This document shows positions 1 through 11,256 of a stretch of DNA of 64,000 nucleotides, in pieces. The notes beneath the pieces are model-generated. The model worked only from the letters and a program-made list of their open reading frames with translations. It was not told the DNA's origin and did no database searches. This DNA is from Massospora cicadina (lineage: Eukaryota; Entomophthoromycota; Entomophthoromycetes; Entomophthorales; Entomophthoraceae), in assembly GCA_022478985.1 (NCBI GenBank), contig JAKSZP010013588.1, positions 1 through 64,000 of the forward strand. The letters run 5' to 3'. A program made the position numbers and the translations under genes. Position 1 is the first letter of the stretch. Each line of letters opens with the position of its first letter.

Positions 1-278
1 TGTCAGGGCTTGGGCCAGTGGGAAGGTCAGCAGATGGTTCATCCATCTCAGTGACCTTGTTATTATTCTTAGTAAAACTCACTATTGGTGGTGGCAAATT
101 GTCCATTTCTATGTGTTGTGCGCAGACGGGCAGCTAGAATTCCCTACGCTTGGTTGGTTGGCCTTTGTTCACTACTCTATAAAATTACAATGCTTTATGG
201 CAGTTGATTTCTCTCTCAATGCTTGTTCAATTCACTTCTTGTTATGAAAAAGTGATGTTTGTGAGAGAGAAGTGCCCG
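1..278 (-). mobile_element. LINE-D' 5' end, truncated by window edge
   Basis: This is the 5' end of a second copy of the LINE at 2,168-10,168. It matches 9,893-10,168 closely. On the minus strand it holds a 5' UTR (about 47-278) and the first codons of ORF1 (start ATG at 46-44, beginning MDE). The rest lies off the left edge. It is followed by the same flanking sequence as the full copy, which is discussed under the duplicated flank. Confidence 0.75.
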
Positions 279-520
279 AGCTGATTATTCTAAAGGAGGT
301 ATTTTTAAAACTAAATGGACTTTTGATTCAAAGTTTTGATTTAGATAAACTTGTTAAATACCTGAATGACCACTAACCACTTAATGAAACCATTTAAAAT
401 ATCAAATCAGCTGAATATCAGACTGCTCAACTGTAATAATATAGCGAATACCATCAAAGTATATAGATTTTCACTTATTACATATTAAACTTATTATTTT
501 ACTATATTTTTCCCAAGTTT
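279..520. repeat. Duplicated flank, copy 1
   Basis: This AT-rich stretch is repeated at 10,169-10,405 with roughly 85-90% identity by eye. It begins at the LINE-D' 5' junction (AGCTGATTATTCTAA) and includes a segment starting TGACCACTAACCACTTAA, whose relatives also lie at about 1,786-1,920. No coding sense is visible. Together with 1-278 it forms one half of a 9.9-kb-spaced direct repeat. Confidence 0.75.
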
Positions 521-636
521 TAATAGTTATTCTGCTATACGGTGTGGAGAAAAATCCAACAAAGCAAAGATCATAATTGGTCCAGCCATTCTTGAGTTAT
601 AAATGGTGTAACTAACACGACTTTGTTCTATATATA

Positions 637-1725
637 CTAGCAGAATACCCGTGCTTTGCAAAGGAGTTTCATGTACATAATGAAAATGTTAGTTTAAGTA
701 ATAATGTTCAATTAAAGTAGGTTTCTTATAAATAAATAGCTGTTGCCCACAACTTTGTTTGCTTGGTTTCAAATTAATGTGATAAAATTAATATGAGTAC
801 CCAACATGCATTGCAATGCCACTCAAAAATAGAAAGTGTTTATGGCTAATTCTGTTTATTGAAGCACTTTTGGGTACACAATATTTTAACCATCTGGTGC
901 ATACATGAATAAATCAGAAGGTTTCCTGAAGCATGAGCAGGCCACATACAGCTGTCCATGTGAGAAGCGTGGATTTTTCAAATTTAGTCCACACACTTGT
1001 AGCGATTGTCCCTGTGCTTTGTTGATGGTCGTTGCAAATGCAAGTCGCTCTGGAAACTGCAAACGTCTGAATTCAAATGGCATATCTGTTGGAATCATTG
1101 GGATGCGTGGCAACAGTACATCTTCTACTTTAAATTTTCCATTTAAGATTTTAGCTCCAATGATATTGTTCATCATCTTTTTCACTGAAAGCCTGGTACC
1201 GTTGCAAAGCTGTGGTGTTTTGATGTTTCGGAGAAGAATGATAGGCACACCAATTTTCAATGTTAAAGCATGCGGTGGCATACCTGGCAAATCAAATGAA
1301 TTTAAGAATTCAGTTGGATAATTGACAACTTTATCTTGATTCATTACAGTATCAATGACTATATGTTGTCACTTCACCTGGTATTTCATTTGAATGCGGA
1401 AATTGATGGCATTGACATCATTGTTTTTGGCTGCTAGTATAGCACGTGAACTTAGCCACTGATGATTTTTGTAATTCAGTGCAATATTTGGGAAATCTTT
1501 GTGAACCAATTTGTCTGTGGTTGCTGTGAATTTACAAAAGTTTGTTGGCAATGTGATAAATTGTGAGGATTCATTGATTGCCACTTTCCCATTCCCAATA
1601 TCCAACAATTGTTTTGCAATGTGTTCAGCAGATGCATCATGGTGTAGACGTACATGCATATTGGTCTTCAAAGTGAATTTCTGTACACGTCGCCATAAAA
1701 CTGATAAGTGTCTGAAATAGAGCAT
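637..1725 (-). mobile_element. Helitron 3' portion
   Basis: On the minus strand the element ends in CTAG at 640-637, followed by T. This is the CTRR|T terminus typical of Helitrons. Just inside it is a GC-rich sequence ending GCACGGGTATTCTG, the position where Helitrons carry their terminal hairpin. The hairpin's left arm is degraded here. The helicase C-terminus lies upstream. No 5' TC end, Rep domain or N-terminal helicase is visible, so the copy is 5'-truncated or broken near 1,725. Confidence 0.7.
886..1725 (-). pseudogene. Helitron PIF1-type helicase, C-terminal part
   Basis: Two adjoining minus-strand frames (1,725-1,369 and 1,344-886) together give the C-terminal ~270 residues of a Helitron Rep-helicase. 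The second frame carries the strongly conserved end of PIF1-family Helitron helicases: VVNYPTEFLNS, PIILLRNI, LCNGTRLSVKK, LPRIPM, FATTINKAQGQSLQ and GQLYVACSC. In the intact protein this ATPase unwinds DNA during rolling-circle transposition. Walker A and B motifs are missing because the N-terminal half is absent. A small frame break lies at about 1,345-1,368. The stretch is well conserved compared with neighbouring elements, so it is among the younger fragments here. Confidence 0.85.
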
Positions 1726-2095
1726 GTAATATTTGATTACAGACAGACAGAATTGACAGTGAGTTTAAGGAAATTGTATAAAAAATGACCACTAACCACT
1801 CAACAAAACCATTTAAAATATCAAATCAACTACATATCTAACTGCTCAGCCGTAAATATATATTGACTACATTCAAAAATATATAGGATTTTTACTTGAT
1901 ACATAAAAAACTTTTTTTGAACATAAAAATTAAAATTTTGATGGATTATTGTTTTGTTATTGAAGGTACATAAGTGTGCTAAATTTAAGAATGTTTTATT
2001 GGCAATAAGTGTCTGAAATAGAGCTTGTAAGTTTTAATTATAGACAGACAGACAGAATTGACAGTGAATTTAAGAAATGGGTATAAAAAGTGATT
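1708..2095. repeat. Imperfect direct repeat, ~300-bp period
   Basis: The segment around 1,708-1,785 (GTGTCTGAAATAGAGC followed by an ACAGACAGACAGAATTGACAGTG-like run) recurs at about 2,008-2,090. Between the two copies lies a relative of the TGACCACTAACCAC segment also seen at 366 and 10,256. This looks like non-coding element sequence, probably part of the Helitron or of the repeat into which LINE-D inserted. Confidence 0.6.
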
Positions 2096-2300
2096 ACGCC
2101 AGGAATCAAACAACTGACCTTTTATAGAGTTGAAGTTTAGAGCCAAAAGCTGAGCTGATTATGATAGATTTTTTTTCTTTAACTCAATACTTTATTAAAT
2201 AAATTTAAGGTAAAGTAAGAGGGGAGGGCGGAATACAGGTGATTAAAACAAGGGTAAAAAAAACCGGGGATTCAGGCCACTAGAATTCTAGCACCTCCAA

Positions 2301-5300
2301 CTATTGTTGATCAGCAATTGCCATCGCTAGCCACAGTTCTAACAGTGGTGGGCTTACAGGCCAGACTATTCTCAGAAGATTAGTAGCTTCATCACATGCA
2401 ATGAGTGATCCTGCGGGGAAAGCCAAACGCGTGGCCTTATAGCACCTGTGGAATATGGTGATTTTTTGAGATCCAGCGGAGCTGATCGAAGACAATTCAA
2501 ATGGTCTTCAATACCAAACCTCTGTGATGGGGGCGTTTATTGCTCATAACCATGGCGACGAGCGCACAGTGAATTACCCATACAAAATAATGGTAAATGA
2601 TGGCTTGTAGTTGGATTGGAGCCATTCTCAGGGTTTTCATAAGAAACAGGTCCTGCGATGGATGTATACCTGGAGGTGAATGATCGCCTGATAGGATGTA
2701 TTGCATCGTGGACCAGTATTTTTTGAACACGGCGCATTCATAATAGTGATGTGCTATGTCTGCTTCCAGTTTGGCGCATATGGGGCATTCTTTGTGCTGG
2801 TAATCTGGCCCACTGTGCTTGCCCGATTTGAATGCCTGATTAAGGATCCGCCATGTTACCAACCGCTGTTTGGCCATAACCAAGTGGGAGTTCAGGCCCA
2901 AAATCAACTCCTTCACCGGGTAGTTGGTGTCATGGCCTTTGGTAGTCCAGTAATTAAGGATTCGTGGGCGGGTGGGTGGATTGCACTCTGGTTTTGGTAG
3001 CAGATTCCCATATTCTATCAGTGTTAATTTGTACCTAATTCTGATTGACTTGGTTACATATTCATCAGCGATTTGGTTACATTCCTCCCAGCTTGTTGCA
3101 GTAATTATTGCGGAATTATGTGCTTTGACATCCCTTTGAATTTGGTCAGCCTCTCAGTCCAATTTTTAAATGACCACCCACCCTGGCGCACGGCCCAATT
3201 GAAGAGTTGCCAGTAGTGTGGAGCTCCTTTTCGTGAGGTTATCTTTGAATGGTTCACCATCCATTCACATAATGATCAGGGGGAGACTGGCTCTTGGAGG
3301 CCTTGAGCCCTTGCCCAGTTCACGCCCCATGATAGAGTCAGGAAGTGCATGTGCGTCTGTGTTAGCTTCAGAAATGACTTCCCTCATATGCGCTGGGCAT
3401 GAGATTCGAAGTCCAGTAGGCCCATGCCTCCTTCATTCTTTGGTTTTGACAGGGCTTCCGGTAAAATTGGTGCCACCTTCGCCTTGAACCACAGGAAAGT
3501 TCGGAGCATTGACCTGATTTTCATCTCTAGGTTCAGGCTCATCAGCAGCACGTGAGCAATATACCATAGCTCCAAGAAGATGAAGACGTTTATTGCCTGC
3601 ACTTTATCCTCAAGGAATAGTTTGGCGCTTTTCCAGCATGACATTTGAGATGATAAGCTTGTTAATAATTCTTGTTTAGTCTCCAGTACAGCTGGTCCCT
3701 TGTTGTTGAAAAGTATCCCAAGGTATCAGACTGTATGGTAGCTCATAATCAGCGTTTTGTCAGTTGGTGGGATGAAGTTCAGGTTGCCAACCCTCATCAC
3801 TGAGGTTTTTGCCAAATTTATTTTTGCATTCAATTCAGGCTGGTACAGGTTTAATAGATCATCAGCGCCATGGAGGTCAGTCGAGGAGCTTATTCCTACA
3901 ACTGTATTTTCTGCAAATGCTAGCATCTTCAGTGGCATTTGGTTAGTGTGGACTAAGCCCTGAAGCTTTTGTTACTGCCGCCAATAGAATGTTAGCTGCA
4001 AAGTTGAAGATTATTGGTGACATGGGGTCTCCTTGACAGAGACCTTGCCTGACAGAGATTTCATTGGTTGCACCACCCGCAACCATACCTTCATTACCAG
4101 ACTTAAGTATAGCGTTGTTATCCATGCCCAAAATGTGTCGGGGATACTGACTGCCTTCAGTGCCTTGTGTAGGAATGACCACGCTACTCGGTCATACACC
4201 TTTTCCATGTCGAGGAACATAAGGTATCCTTGTTCAATGCCCCTCATATCCTGGAGTATGCTCTGGACTGAACCTATGCTGTCTTATATATACTACGGCC
4301 TTTAATGAAACTGTGTTGGGCCCTATGGAGCATGCATGGTGCTGTTTCCATCAGCTGATTAGATATTATGCGCATGAACAGTTTATATTCAGCATTCAAT
4401 AGTGCAATTGGGCACCAGTTCTGAAGTTGGCATCTGGGGCCTTTTTTATACTGAAGTACATTTTGGGTCTCATGTCCTCCCGGAATTTGTTTTCCCTGGG
4501 TCAAACAGTGGTTAAAGAGGGCTTTAAGCTCTGGCGCTATGCGGTCTCAGAATATGCTGTATATTTCTGCACACATATTGTCAGGGCCTGGTGCTTTCAT
4601 TCTTGGCAACTCCTTTAGCGACCTCTTAACTTCATCAATAGAGATTTTGGTGGATAGCTTGGCGACGTCTTCTGGCGTACAGCCATCCAGTGCCAGCTTG
4701 GCCAGGTCAATAAGGGTTTTGTTGCCAATATTCTCATTTCTCACAGTCAGAAAAGAATGCCATAAAAAAGCTCGACTTCATGTTTTAACATTTCAGGGTC
4801 TGAGATACTTCCCCATCCGCTGTCTCAACTTCCCATACCCTAGCCTTAGTTTGGATTTCCTTGAGGTGTTTAAGGCCCTCTTTGGTCATTGTCCCCGCTA
4901 AGCTCTGATACCAGTAAGTTGCATTGGTCCATCTCTCTGAGTCTTATTTCATCATTAAAGCCCAATATTTTTTCTGTATTGTTTAGTACTTGCTCCACCA
5001 GTCCTCACTGTCCCGGCGGGTGAGCTGCAGGCTTTCTAAACTAGACTTCAGTTGCTTCATGGCAGCTGTTTGCTTGTAGGAGGTCGCTTTTTCAAACTTC
5101 ATACTATCATTTTTATCTTTGTTTTGTTCTGGGTCCATCTTTCTAGCGGGTCTAGCTCTGGGCAGTTGTTCAGATGCGCTATTGGCTGATCCAGTTCTGC
5201 ATCTACCATTTGGCGCCAATCTTCATTCCTCAACGTGGCTGGTGCCAATTGCCACTCATGATTCCTCGGAGGTTTGTTAAGGTCAATCTCCACCCAGATG

Positions 5301-5990
5301 ACCATGTGGTCAATTTTGGCATTTATGCTAACCTCACTGTTGGACGTCATTGTCCTGAGGTCCGATGATATGAGGATGTAGTCTAACCGTGATCCTGACA
5401 GTGGGGATCCAGCGGCATCATATGTCCACCGCGTTAGATTGGCTGGGTTGTCATCCTCTTCATCAATTGTTAGGCACATCCCCAATTTAACTAGGTAATT
5501 GAGCATCTCATCGGCTTACAGTTGGGGCGTTCTCTCATTGGGTATGTATCCCAACTCACATTCATCCAGAAGTTCAGGTTGCCTGCTATTACGGTCATCA
5601 CTTTGGATGGCACTTCCACTAAGAAATCCCAAAAAATATGGTTTTTGTGGAGCTTTGTGGGGCGTAGACTGCTATCACCCGTATGCTCCTTCCAGTTTCT
5701 CTGTTTGTAGCCATCGCTATCAAGATCCTACTGGCGTGAGTTTCTTCTTTGAATTCCAGGTCTATTTTCTTGTCCATTGCGAATATTGCCACGTGGTCCA
5801 TCCATAGGGCTTAGTAGCCTATCTGGCGGGACCACGGATGGTTTTACGTTGCGTTTGAGCTCAGTACCATTTTTTTGGTTACCAGCTTGTGTTTCTGAAA
5901 TAAAAATTAAGTCAATATTATTATTAGTTTTTAAGTGGTGCTTTTTCCTCCTCCTCATTTGTATGCTCACCATCCCCCAAGCATTTGTAG
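2301..5990 (-). pseudogene. LINE-D ORF2: endonuclease-reverse transcriptase
   Basis: Minus-strand frames in order give an apurinic-type endonuclease (ISETQAG at about 5,890; SRLDYILIS and a degenerate SDH box, KIDHMVIWVEI, in 5,506-5,099). RT follows: KAPGPD at about 4,600, WCPIALLNAEYK in place of NWRPI, FLDMEKVYDRVAW, RQGLCQGDPMSP and the catalytic box as FAEN instead of FADD (3,938-3,726), then NEGGMGLLDF. The C-terminal zinc motif reads CPICAK...HHYYEC (2,916-2,497). The protein would nick target DNA and prime cDNA synthesis there. Loss of a catalytic aspartate and numerous frame breaks rule out activity. Confidence 0.85.
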
Positions 5991-6132
5991 TTTAAATCCT
6001 CTCTCCGGCTGCCTGACCCATGGGTATGAGTTTAGCATTGTCTGGGTTGTTAATCAAGTCATGTACAGAGGTCAGGTTGGTTGTTGGTTGTGGTGTCAAT
6101 GGTTAGTGGGGTGCAATATTTGGTTTTTGGGG

Positions 6133-9100
6133 TCAGTTGGTTGAGACTGGGATTATGTTCCTGGGCATCCTGTGCACTGAGAATTTGGTCGCCATCCCCA
6201 TCTTCCTGTTGATGGTTAATGGGGATTGCTTTATGATTAGGTCCAGGTGCCCCTTGTTTTCTTTTGGCGGACCAGTGGATTTGCCCTCATCCATCGGCTG
6301 GATTCGCACCCCTTCATTTGATTTATTGGCAGAACTTGATTTTTTAGTCAGCAATTGCCTGGCCAATTTTGTCAATCTCAACTTTCCTGCAAATTTTTCT
6401 CCAGTCGCCTCAGGATCATTTGCTGATGACCTCCGATTCATTTTTTTATTCTCTTTCATCTTGTCAGGATTCAATTTTGACTTGTTGGGATCCTGTGGCC
6501 GCCGTTGCTTGGAAGACTTCTTTGGGTTCACCTTCTGCAATCTCTTCTCCTCCTGGACTGTCCATTCCGCTTGGGTTGGACATTTCTCCGCTGGTCTAGG
6601 GATGGTTCCCTCATCCATTGCATAAGATTTGGGGTTCAATTTATAAATGGTTCATCATCTGCTTCAGGTCATTTTGCTGTTTCCTGTTCCCACGCCTCTC
6701 TGTGTGCCAGGTCTAATTCTTGTCATTGATATTCCATATATGTTACCTCCATTAAGCTTCGCGGGATCCATTCTCTGGATTTTGAGTGGAGGAAGGTCTT
6801 GGTGCCCACTTTAGTAATTTCTCCCATGGGGTCATATTTATACTTTCAAGTAGTTTTACCTTTATGATGGTGGCATTGAACCATGTGTGGCCAATCTGAT
6901 AGCAGAACTGGCACACTTGTTTGGCATCCTCCTGTTTGACATACACTACCCTATCAAGGCCGGGCAGGCGGATGAATCTAGGTAGAGCAATCTTAATTAG
7001 TTTCATTCAGGGGGCCAGTTCATACAGCGCTTCCACTGTTCGAGAGTGGAGGCACTTTGCGATGTAATTTCCACCAGCTTGGCAGAATTTGCATACTTCC
7101 CCATAGTATGACAACCCAGTCCAGATCATTTTATGCAACCACTCCTGTTCGCGGTCAGTGGGGAGGTTCTAGAAGGTAACTCACCTTGCCGTTTGGTTGG
7201 CATATCTGGTCAGCTTCATTCGCAGATAAATCCCCTTATACTTGATGCTGATTTTGAGGAGTTTCTTGCGGTTCAACTCGCCTGGGATCGCTATATCTAT
7301 ATAGCCCAGTTTGGGGACCCAGTGATGATCAAAATCCCCTCCAGCTAGGACTTCATCTAGTTCCTGGTATATTGACAGAATTAAATTGGACCATTCTTCC
7401 TCCTCCACTAGTCGTAGGTGGATTCAGATAGCATCTTTAAGGTATGATTTCAGTGCCTGGCGATCTGTAAAGCCCCCACTGATCAATTAACGGATGTATT
7501 CAATATGGCTCCCTGCTCCATTCCAGGTGTTGACCTCAGTATGCGCCACCACTGCGCTGTATGATTTTGTGCTGGTTTGGGTATGTCAGCGGGGGTCTTT
7601 CCCTTCAGAATCCAACTTACTGTTTCATCAAGGCTGAAACCCCAGCTGAGGAATGCTTCAAGTTAGCAACTGTTGATACCACAGCGGTTGATTCTTATAG
7701 CCATTTGCGCTCCGTCTCCAGGCTCTGCCACTCTAAGGCAACCGCTGAAAAGAGCCCCAGTCATTATCATTTGAGTGCGGATTCTGGGCTGCACGTTGGG
7801 TAGAGGTATTGTTGGAGGACCTCCAGTGTAATCGAGCTACGCTGACACCAGTCCCTTACAGTTACGCTGTTCCAGCCCCCATCTGTGAATACCCATGCCA
7901 TGTTTACTGGAAACCCCTACTTCGCACCATTGGAACGCTTCTGAGGGGGTGAAGCCTTCAGCAGCTTATGGGGTAGCTATCATCAGTTCTGGGAAGGATT
8001 GTTTCCAATCCCAGATAGTTTCGATGTGGATCCCCACTTTGAACCATTCTCAGCCCGATTCTGGGGTCGTGACCCCTTTCATTGTTGTTGCTGCCTGTGG
8101 CAAGATCTTGTGCTCCATCCACAGTAGGGCTGATTGGGGGTGAACCCCACCGCATTTCAGTCTGCAGCCTCAGTAAGTGTTGAGGCGTCACACCTGATTT
8201 TCCACTTTGTGATCAGGAATGGGCAGCCTCTGAGGGTTTCATGAATTGGCTTGGTCACCCCCAGCTCTGCCCACTCATGCACTAGGTCCATACTGGCCCC
8301 CACTTGGAACCAGTATTTTATATCCATTGGTGTGAATCTGTTGGTGGACCAGTTGATTGCCTCTTCCCGCGACCAATCCTGAAAGGGTCCCCATTCCACC
8401 AGCTTTTTCCTTTGTCCAGCCCGCTTTCATCAGTTCTGATGCGGTGGCAGGTGGAATATGGGTATACGACCAGTATAAGGCCTCAGTTGCCTTCACCTGG
8501 CCACGATCCATAGTAGTGCCTCCTCTGGGGAGAAGGTAGTGTTATACCATTCCAGTGCTATGTCCACCGGAATGGAGTGTCTGGCCCATTTGAGGGCTGT
8601 AGATGCATTCAGGAAACGTCTAGCATATTTGGCTAAATTTGTTGGGTTGAGGCCCGAGCTCCCAATGGCTTAGGCATAACGTGCCATAATGTCCACCATG
8701 TTGTATTCCATTGCATTTAATAGTCGATGCCAGCCTCCATCCAGGCTTTTGCGTCACCAGTTTAAAATCTTTGCGTATGGCGGCCTCTATCACCTTGTAG
8801 TCCACAGGGATTTTCATCCACTCCAGGGCATCTTCAGTTCAAACTCAGGATGCCTTGAATTGTACCACCATATCAATTGAGATTTAGGTGTCGAGCCAGT
8901 GTTTGGTCACTCTGGCAGAAAATTTATGGTCACACCATATAGCCGCTATGGCAGGCTTGATTCCTTTAGAGACCCACTGAGTCGCCATAGAGTACAGAAA
9001 CTGGAGAGCCTCCCTTTGGTTGACTTTGCGGGTGGAGACACCTCAACGCTCTAACATGTTTGACTGGATTGGTGTAAATTTAACTGGGGGTCCTGGCTGT

Positions 9101-9936
9101 CGACTTGACTGCTGTCAGGTTTTCTGCCCCTTCCAGTAATACTTTAGGTTCTTTTGCTGATCCCTCTTGGGTGTCTAATCCCTCAGATTCGGTCCCCAAT
9201 ATAGAGTCACCCCCACTTTGGTTGGTCCTCAATGGATTGGCTTAGTTCAGTGATTGTATATTTAGATCAGCCATCGATACATTGTCAATCAATGGCCCCC
9301 TGTCAGAATGCCTTCATTGGGGATTGCACCTAATTGCATATCAGGTGTTCTGCCTGATGAGTTACTCATGCTACTGAATCAATTTTGGTTGGGGACCATT
9401 CACCCCCTGACTGGGCTGTTTCAGGATTGGCGTCTGACTTGTTCTTCACCCAAATACCCCAAGATGATTCAGTAAATTTCTCTATGTCATAAGAAACTTT
9501 ATATTGCTCAACTCCATTGGTTTAAATTTCAGATTTTTGTTATCTGAATCTGAGTCAGTTTTGGATCCTACCAATACCTCATCCAGGTTTTTTGCTTTAT
9601 CAGCAAGAATTTTTCTCACCCTGCGAGGCCCCAGTCCCCCCTGCTGATTGAGGTTCACTGGGGAATTTTCCCAACTCCACTGTTCTCAGCATTGGGCCTC
9701 ACTTCCAGAAGGTTGTGCATATTGTCTGGGTATTGGTGGGCATTGATCATAGGGAGTTGACCCCATCATTTGCGCTATTTGTTAGGGCTCCATGAGCCCA
9801 TTGATGCGTTTGCTTGTTTTGTTGTCATTCGTGTCACCAGTTTGTTACTTGGTGCATACATGGTGGAATGCCCAGCCCCGTTTCTAGTCATGTCAGGGCT
9901 TGGGCCAGCGGGAAGGTCAGCAGATTGTTCGTCCAT
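6133..9936 (-). pseudogene. LINE-D ORF1: long nucleic-acid-binding protein with Trp repeats
   Basis: The ORF starts at an ATG at 9,936, conserved in the D' copy at position 46, and runs through several frames to about 6,133. That is more than 1,200 codons, far longer than usual LINE ORF1s. In order it has a polar N-terminal region (9,936-9,010), an array of about 20 degenerate 13-residue Trp repeats (about 9,010-7,590), an RRM-like stretch (7,408-7,181), and a zinc knuckle CQFCYQIGHTWFNA at about 6,900 whose last Cys is replaced by Asn. The C-terminal tail (6,639-6,133) is very basic and rich in Lys, Arg and Ser. RNA binding is inferred from the knuckle and position. The role of the Trp array is unknown. 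Confidence 0.65.
7590..9010 (-). repeat. Array of 13-residue Trp repeats inside LINE-D ORF1
   Basis: Read on the minus strand, Trp recurs every 13 residues over about 1.4 kb, with the pattern W-x3-[G]-[FIV]-x-P-x2-[A]-x2. Clear units include VSKGIKPAIAAI, CDHKFSARVTKH, ARHSIPVDIALE, YNTTFSPEEALL, STNRFTPMDIKY, FQVGASMDLVHE, AELGVTKPIHET, AAEGFTPSEAFQ and CEVGVSSKHGMG, each bounded by W or a substitution. The reading frame changes several times because of indels, but the period resumes each time. Such short amphipathic units would be expected to form helical repeats. Confidence 0.7.
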
Positions 9937-10168
9937 CTCAGTGACCTTGGTATTATTATTAATAAAATCACTATCGGCACAGGCAAGTTGTCCATTTCTA
10001 TGTGCTACGCACAGATGGGTGGCTAGACTTCCTTACGCTTGGTTGGTTGGCCTTTGTTCATGGCTCTATAAAATTGCAATGCGTTATGGCAGTTGATTAC
10101 TCTCTCAATTCTTGTTCAATTCACTTTTTGATATAAAAAATGATATTTGTGAGAGTCTAACCACCCTA

Positions 10169-10405
10169 TGCCAATTATGCTAGAGGAGGTATTTTTAAAA
10201 TCAATTGGACTTTTGATTCAAAGTTTTGATTTATATAAACTTGTTAAATACCCGAATGACCACTAACCACTTAACAAAACCATATAAAATATATAATCAA
10301 ACAATTTTAAACTGCTCAGCTGTAACAATATAGCAAATATCGTCAAAGTATATATAAACTTTTCACTTGTTACATATTAAACTTTTTATTTTACTATAAA
10401 ATAAT
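10169..10405. repeat. Duplicated flank, copy 2
   Basis: This is the second copy of 279-520 and directly follows the 5' end of LINE-D. It shares GAGGAGGTATTTTTAAAA and the TGACCACTAACCACTTAA segment. Nothing coding is visible. Confidence 0.75.
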
Positions 10406-10560
10406 ATTTTTTAAAATATATAAACCTTCTCAGGCATGCACACAACAACTCACCAAAGTTTCATCACAATTGGATGAATGGTATAGGAATGCATTCAGGA
10501 CATACATACACACAGACAGACGCACAGACATTTATTTTTATATATATAGATAGATTACCT
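10405..10560 (+). repeat. Non-LTR-like 3' tail with CACAGACAGACGCACAG tract
   Basis: This AT-rich stretch ends in a CACACAGACAGAC-type tract and TATATATATAGATAGATT. It includes AAAGTTTCATCACAATTGGATGAATGG-like wording that resembles the 3' ends of RTE-type or SINE elements. A comparable tail (CAGCCATTCTTGAGTTATAA, then TATATATA) lies at about 580-636 after the first flank copy. The family assignment is an inference from general appearance. Confidence 0.35.
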
Positions 10561-10728
10561 TGGACATTTAGCTCCAAGAAATTGCTAGTGCTTGAAACTA
10601 ATAACTTCATAAACTATAAAGCACCAATTCATTTAGATTTTTGGATAAAATTAGTAAAATTATGCACTTGTGTCAAAATCTTTTGATAAAAGAATTAATC
10701 CCACTTAACCAGATACCTCTGCACTTAC

Positions 10729-10881
10729 CTTGTTTGCCTGTGACAAAAGCTCCTACATAAATTAATGAGAAATCAGGAACAGCCAACCCAAATACCTCAG
10801 CTCCCTCTCCGTTTACCCATGCCAAAGCTCCTTGCTGCTCCAACACCAAAATTGGTGCCATCAAAAACCAATTTTGGCCTC
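10729..10881 (-). CDS. Putative host exon (153 nt), unidentified protein
   Basis: On the minus strand this segment is open throughout. It is preceded by ...CTAGTAG and followed by a strong donor, GTAAGTGC. Read in phase with the upstream exon candidate it begins GGQNWFLMAPILVLEQQG and ends GAFVTGKQ. The stretch VFGLAVPDFSLIYVGAFVTG has the look of a beta-propeller blade strand, as in kelch-type or Rax2-like proteins, but this resemblance is weak. No next exon can be placed securely: short candidates near 10,560-10,590 lead toward repeat sequence. The gene may be broken or only partly in the window. Confidence 0.35.
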
Positions 10882-11015
10882 CTACTAGTATGATATTGTT
10901 AAAATATTTTATTAACTATAATTATACTAGTATCGTATATTTTTCCATTAGTGCAAAGAATTTGGCCTACCTCAACCTAATCAAGATAAGTTAATAAGAT
11001 TTACCACCTGCTTAC

Positions 11016-11074
11016 CATTCTGAGTTAAAGCGCTGCCATAATTAAGATTCCTTGCCTCAGTAAGCACAAATTGA
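11016..11074 (-). CDS. Putative host exon (59 nt) upstream of 10,729-10,881
   Basis: On the minus strand the segment is preceded by a pyrimidine-rich acceptor (TTGTTTTATCTAG) and followed by donor GTAAGC. It encodes QFVLTEARNLNYGSALTQN plus the first base of a Gly codon. The 134-nt GT-AG intron (11,015-10,882) joins it in phase 1 to the next candidate with no stop. A still smaller candidate (about 11,241-11,256, before donor GTAAATG) would fit in phase 2. The agreement of phase and splice sites supports a real or recently decayed gene. The product is unknown. Confidence 0.35.
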
Positions 11075-11256
11075 CTAGATAAAACAATTAATATTTATCC
11101 TTCACTACTTTGACCCTCTCAGATCTCATATCCCAACTCCTCTAAGCCTAAGCTTATATTAACTGTTGATGTCATGAACCTCCATCAGATAAATGATCTC
11201 TGTCATCAAGTTGAACCACATGATAAAAGTTTACATTTACCTGTTGCCATGGTGAA

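Larger units (their letters stand above)
2168..10168 (-). mobile_element. LINE-D, full-length decayed non-LTR retrotransposon
   Basis: The copy is about 8.0 kb on the minus strand. The 3' end is on the left, with an A-rich tail (read as T's at 2,168-2,177) preceded by AATAAA-like motifs, and the 5' UTR is on the right. The suggested target-site duplication is degenerate: AGCTGATTATGATAG at 2,153-2,167 against TGCCAATTATGCTAG at 10,169-10,183, 11 of 15 matching. ORF1 (about 9,936-6,133) is unusually long and carries Trp repeats. ORF2 (about 5,990-2,301) has endonuclease, RT and a zinc motif. Many stops and frameshifts make it the oldest LINE in the window. Confidence 0.8.

Noticed and set aside
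10490..10560. Simple tandem repeat array or CRISPR-like spacing near the CACAGACAGAC tract
   Set aside because: There are no regular repeats with unique spacers. It is a short microsatellite-like tail of an element.
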